The notes under the pieces were generated by a model. It saw nothing but the letters and a program-made list of their open reading frames with translations. It ran no database searches and was not told the origin of the DNA. From the NCBI GenBank assembly GCA_051294375.1, contig CM119267.1:6658367-6722366 (forward strand): a stretch of 64,000 bases of DNA, written 5' to 3'. The position numbers and the translations under genes are program-made. Positions 1 to 9,477 of the stretch are shown in pieces. Numbering within the stretch: the first letter of the stretch is position 1; the number at the start of each line of letters is the position of its first letter. Source of the DNA: Paraspadella gotoi (lineage: Eukaryota > Chaetognatha).

Positions 1-589
1 AAGGTGAACGACGCCGGAGCAGACCTACCCCCCACACTGAAAAAAAAAAAACAACGCCGCGGCGAAAGAACAACGCCGAGCCTTCGCTTTAACCGCCGTC
101 TTTTCCGCCCGAGTCCCATGGGGTGAGGTGAGATTTTTGGGTGAGGTCTCTATCCGCGAGGATCTTAGGTCGAGAGTTGGCGGGGAAAAAATGTTTTTTG
201 TAGAATAGCTACTACGAAAGATGATACTACTATACACGCTCTCACTCTCAACCTTTTTCGAATAAAATAAATATACGTAAATGAAAAAAAAAGGGACGCG
301 AGATTCTGAAAGCCCTTGAAAGCTAAACGAATTTTTAGTTAAAAAAAAAAGTCAAACGTTTTTGAATGAGACTTCATTAAAACTTAAATCGGACTCTCCG
401 TCATTAAATTTTTTGAAGAAAAAAAAGTTTCGTTTTTATTACTCATTGAAGGGTCGTTGAAAGTCTCATTTAAGGCGGATCTGTAATGACTTAATCGACT
501 TATGAATGCGATTAAAAATCCCCCCCCTCTCTCTCTCACATTATCTCTCATTCTCTCTCCCCATCTCTACTTTTCCCCTCTGCCCCCGC

Positions 590-1100
590 ACTGCACTCCG
601 CAAAATTTCCTCGCGCTTCCGCCTTTTTTTAAGAATTCCATCCAGTGACGTCAGGAAGAAAAAGCAACAACGAAAGAAGAAAAAAACCCGGCCGAGGACG
701 TCACGAGTCGGCATTCTCAACCTTCGACCCGCGCCAGAAACGAGGGCAGACGCGAGAGGGCGCGACTCTCCAGGGGGCGGGAATCCTGGGCCGGGATGAG
801 AACGCGGGGGCGAAGAGGGGGGGCGGCGAATAAGGGGGGGGGGTAAAAGGGGCCGAGGATTGCGGAATGCCGCGGCGGCGATGCGAAGAACCGACCAATG
901 GGAAGCGAGGATTTTCTTTCGCTGAGCGAATTCCCTCGGCCGACAATGGCGAATGCGCTGGCAGGGGTGATGGGGGAAAATGGCGTCCGCTGACCGATAT
1001 AATGATGTTCGCCTACATGGGCGAGAGGAATCGCTGACAGAAATAACAGCCAATACTGATTGACGAGCATGGGCACGAGCGTAAGCGTGGGCATGGGGCA
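590..1100. other. GC/CpG-rich block with CRE and CCAAT motifs
   Basis: A GC- and CpG-rich stretch inside AT-rich surroundings. It contains a perfect CRE palindrome TGACGTCA near 646-653, a second GACGTCAC near 700, a CCAAT box near 894, and long G runs at 780-850. This composition resembles a CpG-rich promoter or first exon. Open frames exist on both strands here, but none has recognisable domains and high GC alone explains them. A promoter role is only a guess. Confidence 0.3.
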
Positions 1101-1447
1101 TGGAGCATTCCTTAGCGGGACGAAACGGGGGAAAAAAATGAATGTTTTCCAGCTAGAATGACAGGTGGCAAGTTGAGAATGGCGAAATAGCGAATGCCAC
1201 TTTGCAACTATTGTTGACACTTTAAAGCCAAAGCTTTTGAATCTACAGTCAATGTCGGAAAAAGATATCGAAGCTTAGATAAAATATACTTTAATAAATC
1301 GAAATAATAAATATCATATGATTCGTGAGTTTCTATAAAATTATAAACAAAACTAATGTGAAAGACTACTAGAAAAACAACGACGAAGACATGCTTCGCG
1401 GAAAGATAGAAAAAAAAAACACGAGGCGAATCGATGTAGGCGAGTAC

Positions 1448-1668
1448 GACGACGACAACGACGACGACAACGACAACGACGACGACGACGACAACGACGA
1501 CGCTGTCAACGCGAACGCCAAAGACCGTTTATAACAGGAGTATCTCGTCCTAAGTTTATATTTCCATCCTTTTTTTTTTTAATGATTCAAGCGCCAACCC
1601 AAAGACGACGTCGTCGTTGTCGTCGTCGTCGTCGTCATCGTCGTCGTTGTCGTCGTCGTCATCGTCGT
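1448..1668. repeat. Two (CGA)n/(CGT)n trinucleotide arrays
   Basis: Imperfect CGA/ACG repeats at about 1448-1503 are followed about 110 bases later by the complementary CGT series at about 1610-1668. The pair could fold back on itself. No coding evidence was seen. Confidence 0.7.
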
Positions 1669-1929
1669 CTGTGAAAGTCATTCGTTTCCCTCCTTCGACG
1701 TCACAACACGATTTCCATTAATAACCATCGTCGTCGGGAGGTTTTAGAGAATATTCAATAATGGTATTAACAATATTCTAGTAGATATTGTTTTTGATAC
1801 TGCGTCGCCCCAGCGTTTCCGTAACGTAATGTCTAATCAAGTCAGACTTGGATGGGCGCAGCCCGAGTGGAACTCAAATTCTGAATAATTCGTCCTTGTG
1901 AAAGTTGAATGTTAAGACTTAAAAGTAAG

Positions 1930-1965
1930 CAGACTATACTTGACTATACTTGACTATACTTGACG
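1930..1965. repeat. 10-bp tandem repeat (ACTATACTTG x3)
   Basis: Three consecutive copies of ACTATACTTG. The mirrored copy near 13960-14000 is degraded by indels and serves as a good marker of noise in that arm. Confidence 0.8.
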
Positions 1966-2135
1966 TTGTATTAATTCAATAATTAAATTTGTATCTGAGA
2001 TGATATTGGAGTAGTAATGTTCGAAATTACGCTACTTAAGGCTGTAAAATACATACATATTCGTATTTTTAATCTATGGTTAGTGAAAAATTGTTTTCAA
2101 TTAAAAAAAAGCATGAAAACAACTACTGAGTACGC

Positions 2136-2137
<2 letters not shown>

Positions 2138-2209
<72 letters not shown>

Positions 2210-2380
2210 CTCTCTCTCTCTCCTTCTCTCTCTCTCTCTCTCTCTTTCTCCTCTCTCACCCTCCCACGCTGGTCCCAGAGGCTCCGCACTCTCCGGTCTT
2301 CCCTCGTTCCACGAATCTCTCTCTCTCTCTCTTTCTCTCTCTCCTCTCTCTCCTCTCCTCTCTCTCTCTCTCTCTCTTTC
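2138..2380. repeat. (CT)n microsatellite cluster
   Basis: Two CT-rich tracts (about 2138-2265 and 2318-2380) are separated by a short unique segment. Long open frames through here are Ser/Leu or Arg/Glu repeats created by the dinucleotide and are not genes. Confidence 0.9.
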
Positions 2381-2969
2381 CAGAACCGCCATATGCATAT
2401 ATGAGATACTCGCTGTATGGAAATTCGTCTTAATGTTCCTCCGGCGACGACGACGACGACGACGCCCAACGACGCTCAAAAGGACGACGAGGATTACGAT
2501 GAGGACGAGACAATGACGCGAATCTAGACGATATGTGCGACGATACAAAGACGACAACTTTCCAAGAATTCGGGCTAGGTTTTGTTATTGTTACAATTCA
2601 TGAAAAGTAACGGCATGCTTGTCTTTACACCATCTTTTACTTTCCAACAGAACATAAGGTTATTTTTTTCATATTTTACAGTATTTCTTCTGCTATTTCT
2701 GGTGAGAGTGGCTGTTTCTTCAATCACTAAGTGAAATTTAACCCAATGAGATAAGAAACCCGTCTTTTGTTTTGGAAATTAGAATAAACGAGTTATTATG
2801 GCGTTAAATATGCGTATTAATCTTTCAAAAAAAACAAAAAAACCGTTTGATATTTTTGCTGCTGAGAGAAATACAGAAGTCTTTGATTGTAGCTATGAAA
2901 AACCGAATCAAAAATCCAATTTCTCTTTCCTTTAATTTGTTCTCCCATTTTTTTATACCTTCTTCATAT

Positions 2970-2970
<1 letters not shown>

Positions 2971-3025
<55 letters not shown>
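2971..3025. repeat. (CT)n microsatellite, about 55 bp
   Basis: A nearly perfect CT run. Confidence 0.95.
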
Positions 3026-3027
<2 letters not shown>

Positions 3028-3398
3028 TCGCTTCGCTTTCTTCTCTCTCCTATAATTTCTATCTTCATCCAAGTATAACGCTTTCTCTCACTTTTCTCCC
3101 CTCTCTCATTTTTTCATTCCTCTTTCTTCGCGCAATCCTGTCTTCCCCTCTCCCTCTTCCCCTTTATTTCCCCAGCCTATCTCTCTCGCTCCCCGGGTTA
3201 TCGCTTTTCTCCGGGATTTTTCTATCACATTCCTTCGGATTAACTTTTCAGATGAACAAAGGAGAAAATTTTGATGAATGGTTTATGAGCGTCTGGCTGC
3301 GCGGCCAATCGAGAGAGGGGCGAAAAGAAGGGAACAGGGCGGTTCAGAGCACGTGGGGTAGGAAATAAGAGTCGAAGAAGAAAAAAACCAAATTCAGC

Positions 3399-3499
<101 letters not shown>

Positions 3500-3595
3500 T
3501 GAGGAGAAAGAAAAGGGGAAAAGTTGCCCGAGGCCTTGAGTAAGAGACGGAAACAATTAAAGAAGAGTAAGGAGATGAGGTAAGGGTATGTGAAA

Positions 3596-3912
3596 GTTGA
3601 AAGGATTAGAAGATTATATTATGAGACAGGAGATGAGCGAAGGAGATGAGTTGAAAGGATTAGAAGATTATATTATGAGACAGGAGATGAGCGATGGATA
3701 TGAGTTGAAAGGATTAGAAGATTACATTATGAGACAGGAGATGAGCGAAGGAGATGAGTTGAAAGGATTAGAAGATTATATTATGAGATAGGAGATGAGC
3801 GAAGGAGATGAGTTGAAAGGATTAGAAGATTATATTATGAGACAGGACATGAGCGAAGGAGATGAGTTGAAAGGATTAGAAGATTATATTATGAGACAGG
3901 AGAAGAGCAAAA
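3596..3912 (+). repeat. 54-bp minisatellite, about 6 copies
   Basis: Head-to-tail copies of a 54-bp unit beginning TTGAAAGGATTAGAAG. The unit is a multiple of three, so it reads as an 18-residue repeat (KGLEDYIMRQEMSEGDEL). Differences between units are mostly non-synonymous and one unit carries an in-frame TAG, so protein selection is not supported. A degraded mirror is at about 11960-12300. Confidence 0.9.
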
Positions 3913-4065
3913 GAGTGGAGATATGAAAAGATTCATAGAATATTAACCTTAATTTTTTTTATTTTTAAAAAAGATTTAGATTTGTGTGAAAAAAATCCTA
4001 AAATTTTTGTCAAATATGTTTTATTATATTATGACGTTCATGTGGACAAAATGGATAAAAACGTC

Positions 4066-4297
4066 TGAAGAGACAGTAATGATTATTGTATGTTAGAGAC
4101 AGAACCGTTCAATATAAGCAGTCCCTGAGCTTCGGATCAGGCTGTAACACCGATTTACAGGCGGGTTCAGCGCCCCGTCCTTCTAAACTGCTAAGCGACC
4201 ACCGGGCTAGAACCCCGGATCTTTGCGGTTGGGAGGCCAATGACTTGTCTCCGGCACCAAAGGCCGCTGATGAACGGTTAGTGGATTTTAGCCACCA
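4066..4297 (-). repeat. 3' LTR of the TRIM-like element
   Basis: A 232-bp terminal repeat that closely matches 4483-4703. The differences include a roughly 11-base segment, around CGACCACC, that is absent from the other copy. On the minus strand it contains GGTTCTAGCC, which looks like a tRNA B box but is embedded in the LTR. Confidence 0.7.
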
Positions 4298-4299
4298 TA

Positions 4300-4313
4300 C
4301 ATCCCCCCCTCCC
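4300..4313 (-). other. Polypurine tract of the TRIM-like element
   Basis: On the minus strand GGGAGGGGGGGATG lies two bases before the second LTR, the expected place for the plus-strand primer of an LTR element. Confidence 0.6.
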
Positions 4314-4462
4314 ATAGGGAGAAGTCTGTTGCGTCTCTTCAGTGAATTGTTGTTGTGGTGGAAAGTTCGTCAGCAGTTGAGGCATGTCGCCTGATGTGTT
4401 GTGGGCGGAAAGTGCATCGTCAGGTTGAGCATGTCGCCTAAAGTGTGTTGTTGCTGTTGTGT

Positions 4463-4482
4463 TCGGAAGTCGGGCTCACCAA
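4463..4482 (-). other. Primer-binding-site-like sequence
   Basis: On the minus strand the internal region opens with T then TGGTGAGCCCGACTTC. One spacer base followed by TGG, right after the LTR, is the usual position of a tRNA-primed reverse-transcription start. The tRNA was not identified. Confidence 0.55.
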
Positions 4483-4703
4483 TGAAGAGACAGTAATGAT
4501 TATTGTATGTTAGTGACAGAACCGTTCAATATAAGCAGTCCTGAGCTTCGGATCAGGCTGTAACACGAGTTACAGGCGGGTTCAGCGCCCCGTCCCTCTA
4601 AACTGCTAGGCTAGAACCCCGGACCTTTGGGTTGGGAGGCGAATGACTTGCCTCCGCGCCACCAATGGCCGCTGATGAACGGTTGTTGGATTTTAGTCCA
4701 CCA
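4483..4703 (-). repeat. 5' LTR of the TRIM-like element
   Basis: A 221-bp terminal repeat paired with 4066-4297. Divergence between the two LTRs suggests an old insertion. Confidence 0.7.
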
Positions 4704-4966
4704 GACGTCTCATTTTTTATGCTGAAGACATCCTAATATTTATCAACGTGCTTTATATTTTTTTCTAAATCTGTTTGATATATCTGAATCATCAATAAAA
4801 ATTGATTTTACATTTTTAGGATATTTATATTATGGTTTTGTTTTCATAACAATATATACTTAATGAAAATATTTTTAGTACACGATGATGAATCCAGAGT
4901 GAATCCTTTACGCAGCAAATTAACAGTGCTAGTGATTTTTTTTCGTAAGTTCTCCACTCTAATGAG

Positions 4967-5215
4967 CAGTGGAGATGAGATGAGCAGAAGAGGAGATGAG
5001 CGGAGCGGATGAAGTGAATAGATGAGCGGAGAAGATTATCAGAGAAGATGAGAGGATGAATTTATGTCGACAGAAGCGAAGGACATGATGAAATGAAAAG
5101 ATGAGAATACGAGATCGGAAGATGAGCGGACGAGAATGTCGGAGACGAAGAGAGAAGGACATTAGATATGAGCAATTGAGCATTAAGCAAAGAAGTTGAG
5201 AAGATGAGCAAAGAG
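4967..5215 (+). repeat. Degenerate GATGAG-rich purine tract
   Basis: Irregular repeats of GATGAGCGGA/GAAGATGAG. No stable unit length was seen. It continues into purine-rich sequence up to the 10-N gap. Confidence 0.5.
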
Positions 5216-5414
5216 CAGCGCGGTTTGCGAAGATGAGAACGATAACGTTAATGGCGAGGAAATCAAGTTAAGGAGGAGAAAACGGAGGTTAAGTGCGAAG
5301 ATGAAATCGAATCAAGAGAGAGAAGTAAAAAAAAATGAAAGAAAGGTGAGAAGATAAGTGAAAAGAGGAAAAGAGAGAGAGAGAAAAAAAAGGGTAAATG
5401 GACATAAGTGGAAA

Positions 5415-5424
5415 NNNNNNNNNN
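5415..5424. other. 10-N assembly gap
   Basis: Ten Ns. The mirrored arm reads across the equivalent place (about 10331-10410), suggesting roughly 80 missing bases. Confidence 0.95.
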
Positions 5425-5555
5425 AGACTCTATTTCCTACAGACCCAGCCTCTCAATTTGCTCAGAATATTTCTCGTTAATCTTCCAGTTATTTATTTCC
5501 CGGTTGCATTCAACGAGGACCTGACTTGACCGTCGCGCAGAAAAAAATCCTTTTC

Positions 5556-5955
5556 CTTATGAAATTGGTACAACCAATATATAAATTATCCATTCGTTTA
5601 ATAAATAAGCTATCTTGCCCCTGACTTTGGAGAGGCTTTGGTGGTTTAAGGCCTCCGTCACTCTTACATGATAATAAGAATAATAGGGAAGCCAGGTACT
5701 CTGGGAGTGAATAAACGAGACTGTGAGAGAGTCTAGATTGAAAGCTTGCAGGCACCTGCTATGTCATTATCTTGTATGATTGATGGAGACCTTAAACCAC
5801 CAAAGCCTGTCCAAAGTCAGGGGCAAGATAGCTTGTTTATTAAATAAATTGATAATTTTTTATATTGGTTGTACCAATTTTATAACATAGCAGGTCCCTG
5901 CAAGTTTTCAATCAAGACTTGTTTATTCACTCCCAGAGTACCTGGCTTCCATATC
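5556..5955. repeat. Interlaced inverted repeats (A B A' B')
   Basis: Block A (5556-5662) recurs inverted as A' (5786-5884). Block B (5690-5763) recurs inverted as B' (5884-5955). The order A, B, A', B' is not a simple hairpin. It fits two copies of a roughly 190-bp unit in opposite orientation and different phase. Identity is about 90 percent by eye. The whole set is mirrored at about 9770-10180. Confidence 0.75.
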
Positions 5956-5959
5956 AGTG

Positions 5960-7130
5960 AAGTGGTATAATGTTTCTTTCCTCAGTCTTTCCGTATTAAA
6001 TAACCTCAGTCTTAGCTAATTCATCCCTGTTCTGATTTACGTTTTCCTCACGATAAACATAATAAAATTATTTCATTTGAATATTTTATTTACGTCCAAA
6101 GTCGGAATTCTTCGTTCGACCATTTTTTTTTGTTTTGGTTTTTTACAACTCGGGGATTTTTCGATGGTTTTTTATTCTTCCGCCCATATCTTTCTCTTCG
6201 GCTGCCTGTCTGTCTCTAACTCTCTCTCTTCTCTGCTCTTCTATCGCTCTCTCTCTCTTCTCTCTCCTTCCTCTCTCTCTCTCCTTCTCTTCTCTCTCTC
6301 CTTCTCTTCTTTTGTTTTCTCTGAGAATCTCACTTCATCCTTTTTTTTCTTTTTGTGAAGGACTTTTACGACCTGCGTTACCTTCTTTCCCGCATCCCCG
6401 CTTCGATCCCCTCTTCTTCTCCTTACTTCCCCACTTTTCCCCTTTTCTTTTATCCCCTAATCCCCTTTTACTCTATTCCACGTCGAAAGCGTTAAAAAAT
6501 CCCCGCAATCATTCAGCGTCTCCACTGAATACAAATATCCGGCTAATGCCTCGCCTCGGAAGCTAAACATTATTATCATCGACTTTTCAATAATTATTCA
6601 CTATACAATCGTTAAATCGACAGTAAACTCGGTGAAGAGTAAATGCTGAACCGTGAATCTTCGAATATGCTAAGATGAACACTGGACATTGGAAATCCTT
6701 TCTTTTGTCATTTTGAATACAGTAACTCAGTTTTAAGTAGGTTCGATCCTTCTGATGCAAATTCATTGGTACAAAATTTTTTCCCTAAATTTGGTTTCAC
6801 AAAATTGGCCAGTGTTTCATTTTTTAATAGTTGATTTTCATTCAATTGTTCGTTCATCATTGTTCGTCATTTTTTGTAAACCCTCCCCCGCCCCCCCAAA
6901 AAAAATAAAGAAGGAGAAAAACCACACCATAATTTGAAAATGATTATTGGAGAAAAAAAAAAGTCCCTCGCCGAATTTACTGGCAGAATACTAAAGAATA
7001 CTGCCACATACTTCGCATAGTTGCTGCAAAAATTAAAAAACAAAAAAAAATTGTAACAGACCGTGACTTAAAACGACAACGACCACAAGAATCGAGATTC
7101 GATCCAAACGAGATTCGCCTGAAAGATTGA
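5960..7130. other. No gene seen; CT-rich and AT-rich sequence
   Basis: Contains CT/TTC-rich tracts (6220-6340), poly-T and poly-C/A runs and ordinary AT-rich DNA. Open frames are low-complexity Ser/Leu/Phe. GGTTCGATCC near 6739 resembles a tRNA B box but no cloverleaf surrounds it. Confidence 0.6.
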
Positions 7131-7216
7131 ACTTCACTCACGCCGACTTCGCCTCCTTGAGCATTTTTGGCGGCCTCGGCAGCCGGCGTGGACGTCGGCT
7201 GGCATTCACTATCTTC

Positions 7217-7235
7217 CTTTCTCTCTCTCTCTCTC

Positions 7236-7327
<92 letters not shown>

Positions 7328-7425
7328 ATGACTCACTTCACTCAGCTCGCGAGTGCATTCTCGAGCTGAGCCGGTGTATTTCTCCTTTCTCTCTCTCTCT
7401 CTCTCTCTCTCTTCTTCTCTCTTCC

Positions 7426-7464
<39 letters not shown>

Positions 7465-7466
7465 TC
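7217..7466. repeat. (CT)n microsatellite cluster
   Basis: CT runs at about 7217-7320 and 7388-7466. The contig stops 300 bases later, and the mirrored arm shows a further CT/GA run at that break (7801-7890). Confidence 0.9.
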
Positions 7467-7775
7467 AATCTCTCTTTTGGTCTCCCACTCTCGGTACCAC
7501 TTCCGCTTACACTCCACCGCCTGTGTTTCAGTACTCACCCTTCAATCTCCGCCAACCCGTTCTCATCCTGACTCACTCACAACCTTACCCACGTATTTCG
7601 CATCATAAATGAGAAAACCGGCGAACGGCGCCGCGGCCGTCCCTCGCCGACGCCGCTGCCGAACCTCGCCGACCCACGCCAACGCCGCTTCAGTTATCTT
7701 TGTTTTGGTCGTGGGTTTCATAGAATGGGTTTTGAGAAAATGGAGGAATAAGTTTTTGTGTGCTGTGTGTGTATC

Positions 7776-7800
7776 NNNNNNNNNNNNNNNNNNNNNNNNN
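7776..7800. other. 25-N assembly gap at the centre of inverted repeat 1
   Basis: Exactly 25 Ns at the fold point between the two arms. Confidence 0.97.
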
Positions 7801-7915
7801 GGTCTCTCTTCTCTCTCTCTCTCCTCTCTCTCGATCCTCTCTCTCGCTCTCTCTCTCTCTCTCTCCTCGTCTCTCTCTCTCTCTCTATCTCTCTCCCGCC
7901 ATTCTAATTAACAAA

Positions 7916-8248
7916 CACCACACAAAACGATAACCCACAAACGCAAACACAAAGAACTTATTCCTCCATTTTCTAAACCCATTCTTATGAACCACGACCA
8001 AAAAAGATAACTGAAGCGGGCGTTGGCGTGGGGTCGGCGAGGTTCAGCGCACGCACGCGCGTGGCGAGGGACGGCCGCGGCGCGTTCGCCGGGTTTTCTC
8101 ATTTATGATGCGAAATACGTGGGTAAGGTGTTTGTGAGTGAGTCAGGATGAGAACGGGTTTGGCGGAATTGAAGGTGAGTACTGAAACACAGGCGGTGGA
8201 GTGTAAGCGGAAGTGGTACCGAGAGTGGGAGACCAAAAGAGAGATTGA

Positions 8249-8287
<39 letters not shown>

Positions 8288-8390
8288 GGAAGAGAGAAGA
8301 AGAGAGAGAGAGAGAGAGAGAGAGAAAGGAGAAATACACCGGCTCAGCTCGAGAATGCACTCGCGAGCTGAGTGAAGTGAGTCATTAAAT

Positions 8391-8481
<91 letters not shown>

Positions 8482-9435
8482 CGAGAGAGAGAGAGAGAAA
8501 GGAAGATAGTGAATGCCAGCCGACGTCCACGCCGGCTGCCGAGGCGCGCCAAAAATGCTCAGAGGCGACCCAGTCCGGCGTGAGTGAAGTTCAATCTTTC
8601 AAGGCGAATTCTCGTTTGGAATCGAATCTCGATTCTTGTGTCTTTGTCCGTTTTAAGTCACGGTCTGTTAACATTTTTTTGTTTTTTTACATTTTTGCAG
8701 CCACTATGCGATAGTATGTGGCAGTATCTTTAGTATTCTGCCAGTAAATTCGGCGAGGAACTTTTTTTTTCTCCAATAATCATTTCAAGATTATGGTGTG
8801 GTTTTCCCTCCTCTTTATTTTTTTTTGGGGGGCGGGGGAGGGTTTAACAAAAAATGAACGAACAATTGATGAACGAACAATTGAATGAAAATCAACTAAT
8901 TAACAAATGAAACACTGCAATTTTTTGTTGAAACCAAATTTAAGGGAAAAAATTTTGTACCATGAATTTGCAATCAGAAGGATCGAACCTACTTTAAAAC
9001 TTGAGTTACTGTATTCAAATGACAAAAAAAGGATTTCCAATGTCCAGTGTTCATCTTAGCATTATTCCGAAGATTCAGGTTCGCATTTACTTTCACCGAG
9101 TTTACTGTCGATTTAACGATTGTATAAGGTGAATAATTATTGAAAAAGTCGATGATAATAATGTTTAGCTCCGAGGCGAGGCATTAGCCGGAATATTTGT
9201 AAATTCAGTGGACGACGCCTGAATGATTGCGGGGATTTTTTAACGCTTTCGACGTGGGAAAGAGTAAAAGGGGATTAGGGATAAAGAAAAGGGGAAAAGT
9301 GGGGAAGTAAGGGAGAAGAAGAGGGGATCGAAGCGGGGATGCGGGAAAGAAGGTAACGCAGGTCGTAAAAAGTCCTTCACAAAAAGAAAAAAAAAGGATG
9401 AAGTGAGATTCTCGAGAAAACAAAACGAAAGAAAG

Positions 9436-9477
<42 letters not shown>

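Larger units (their letters stand above)
4066..4703 (-). mobile_element. TRIM-like non-autonomous LTR retroelement
   Basis: Two direct repeats of about 230 bp (4066-4297 and 4483-4703) flank a 185-bp internal segment. Read on the minus strand, each repeat starts TGGTGG and ends TCTCTTCA, giving the TG...CA ends of LTRs. Directly after the first LTR is TTGGTGAGCCCGACTTC, which resembles tRNA primer-binding sites of Ty3/gypsy-type elements. Directly before the second LTR is a polypurine tract, GGGAGGGGGGGATG. A 6-bp direct repeat ACGTCT flanks the whole element (4061-4066 and 4705-4710), consistent with a target-site duplication within a base. There is no gag or pol, so any movement would need proteins from another element. 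Family assignment is tentative; the structure is clear. Confidence 0.72.

Noticed and set aside
541-1220. A 167-186-codon minus-strand gene in the GC-rich block
   Set aside because: Two overlapping frames are equally open, composition is Pro/Arg/Ser, and the mirror offers no independent support.
4260-4290. Hammerhead in the LTR (CTGATGA near 4267), as in retrozymes
   Set aside because: It lies on the strand opposite to the element's inferred direction and no GAAAC partner follows.
4070-4703. tRNA-derived SINE, suggested by GGTTCTAGCC (B-box-like) on the minus strand
   Set aside because: No cloverleaf or good A box surrounds it. The paired terminal repeats, PBS-like site and polypurine tract fit an LTR element better.
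6730-6760. tRNA B box GGTTCGATCC
   Set aside because: The flanking bases do not form a T-arm and there is no upstream cloverleaf.
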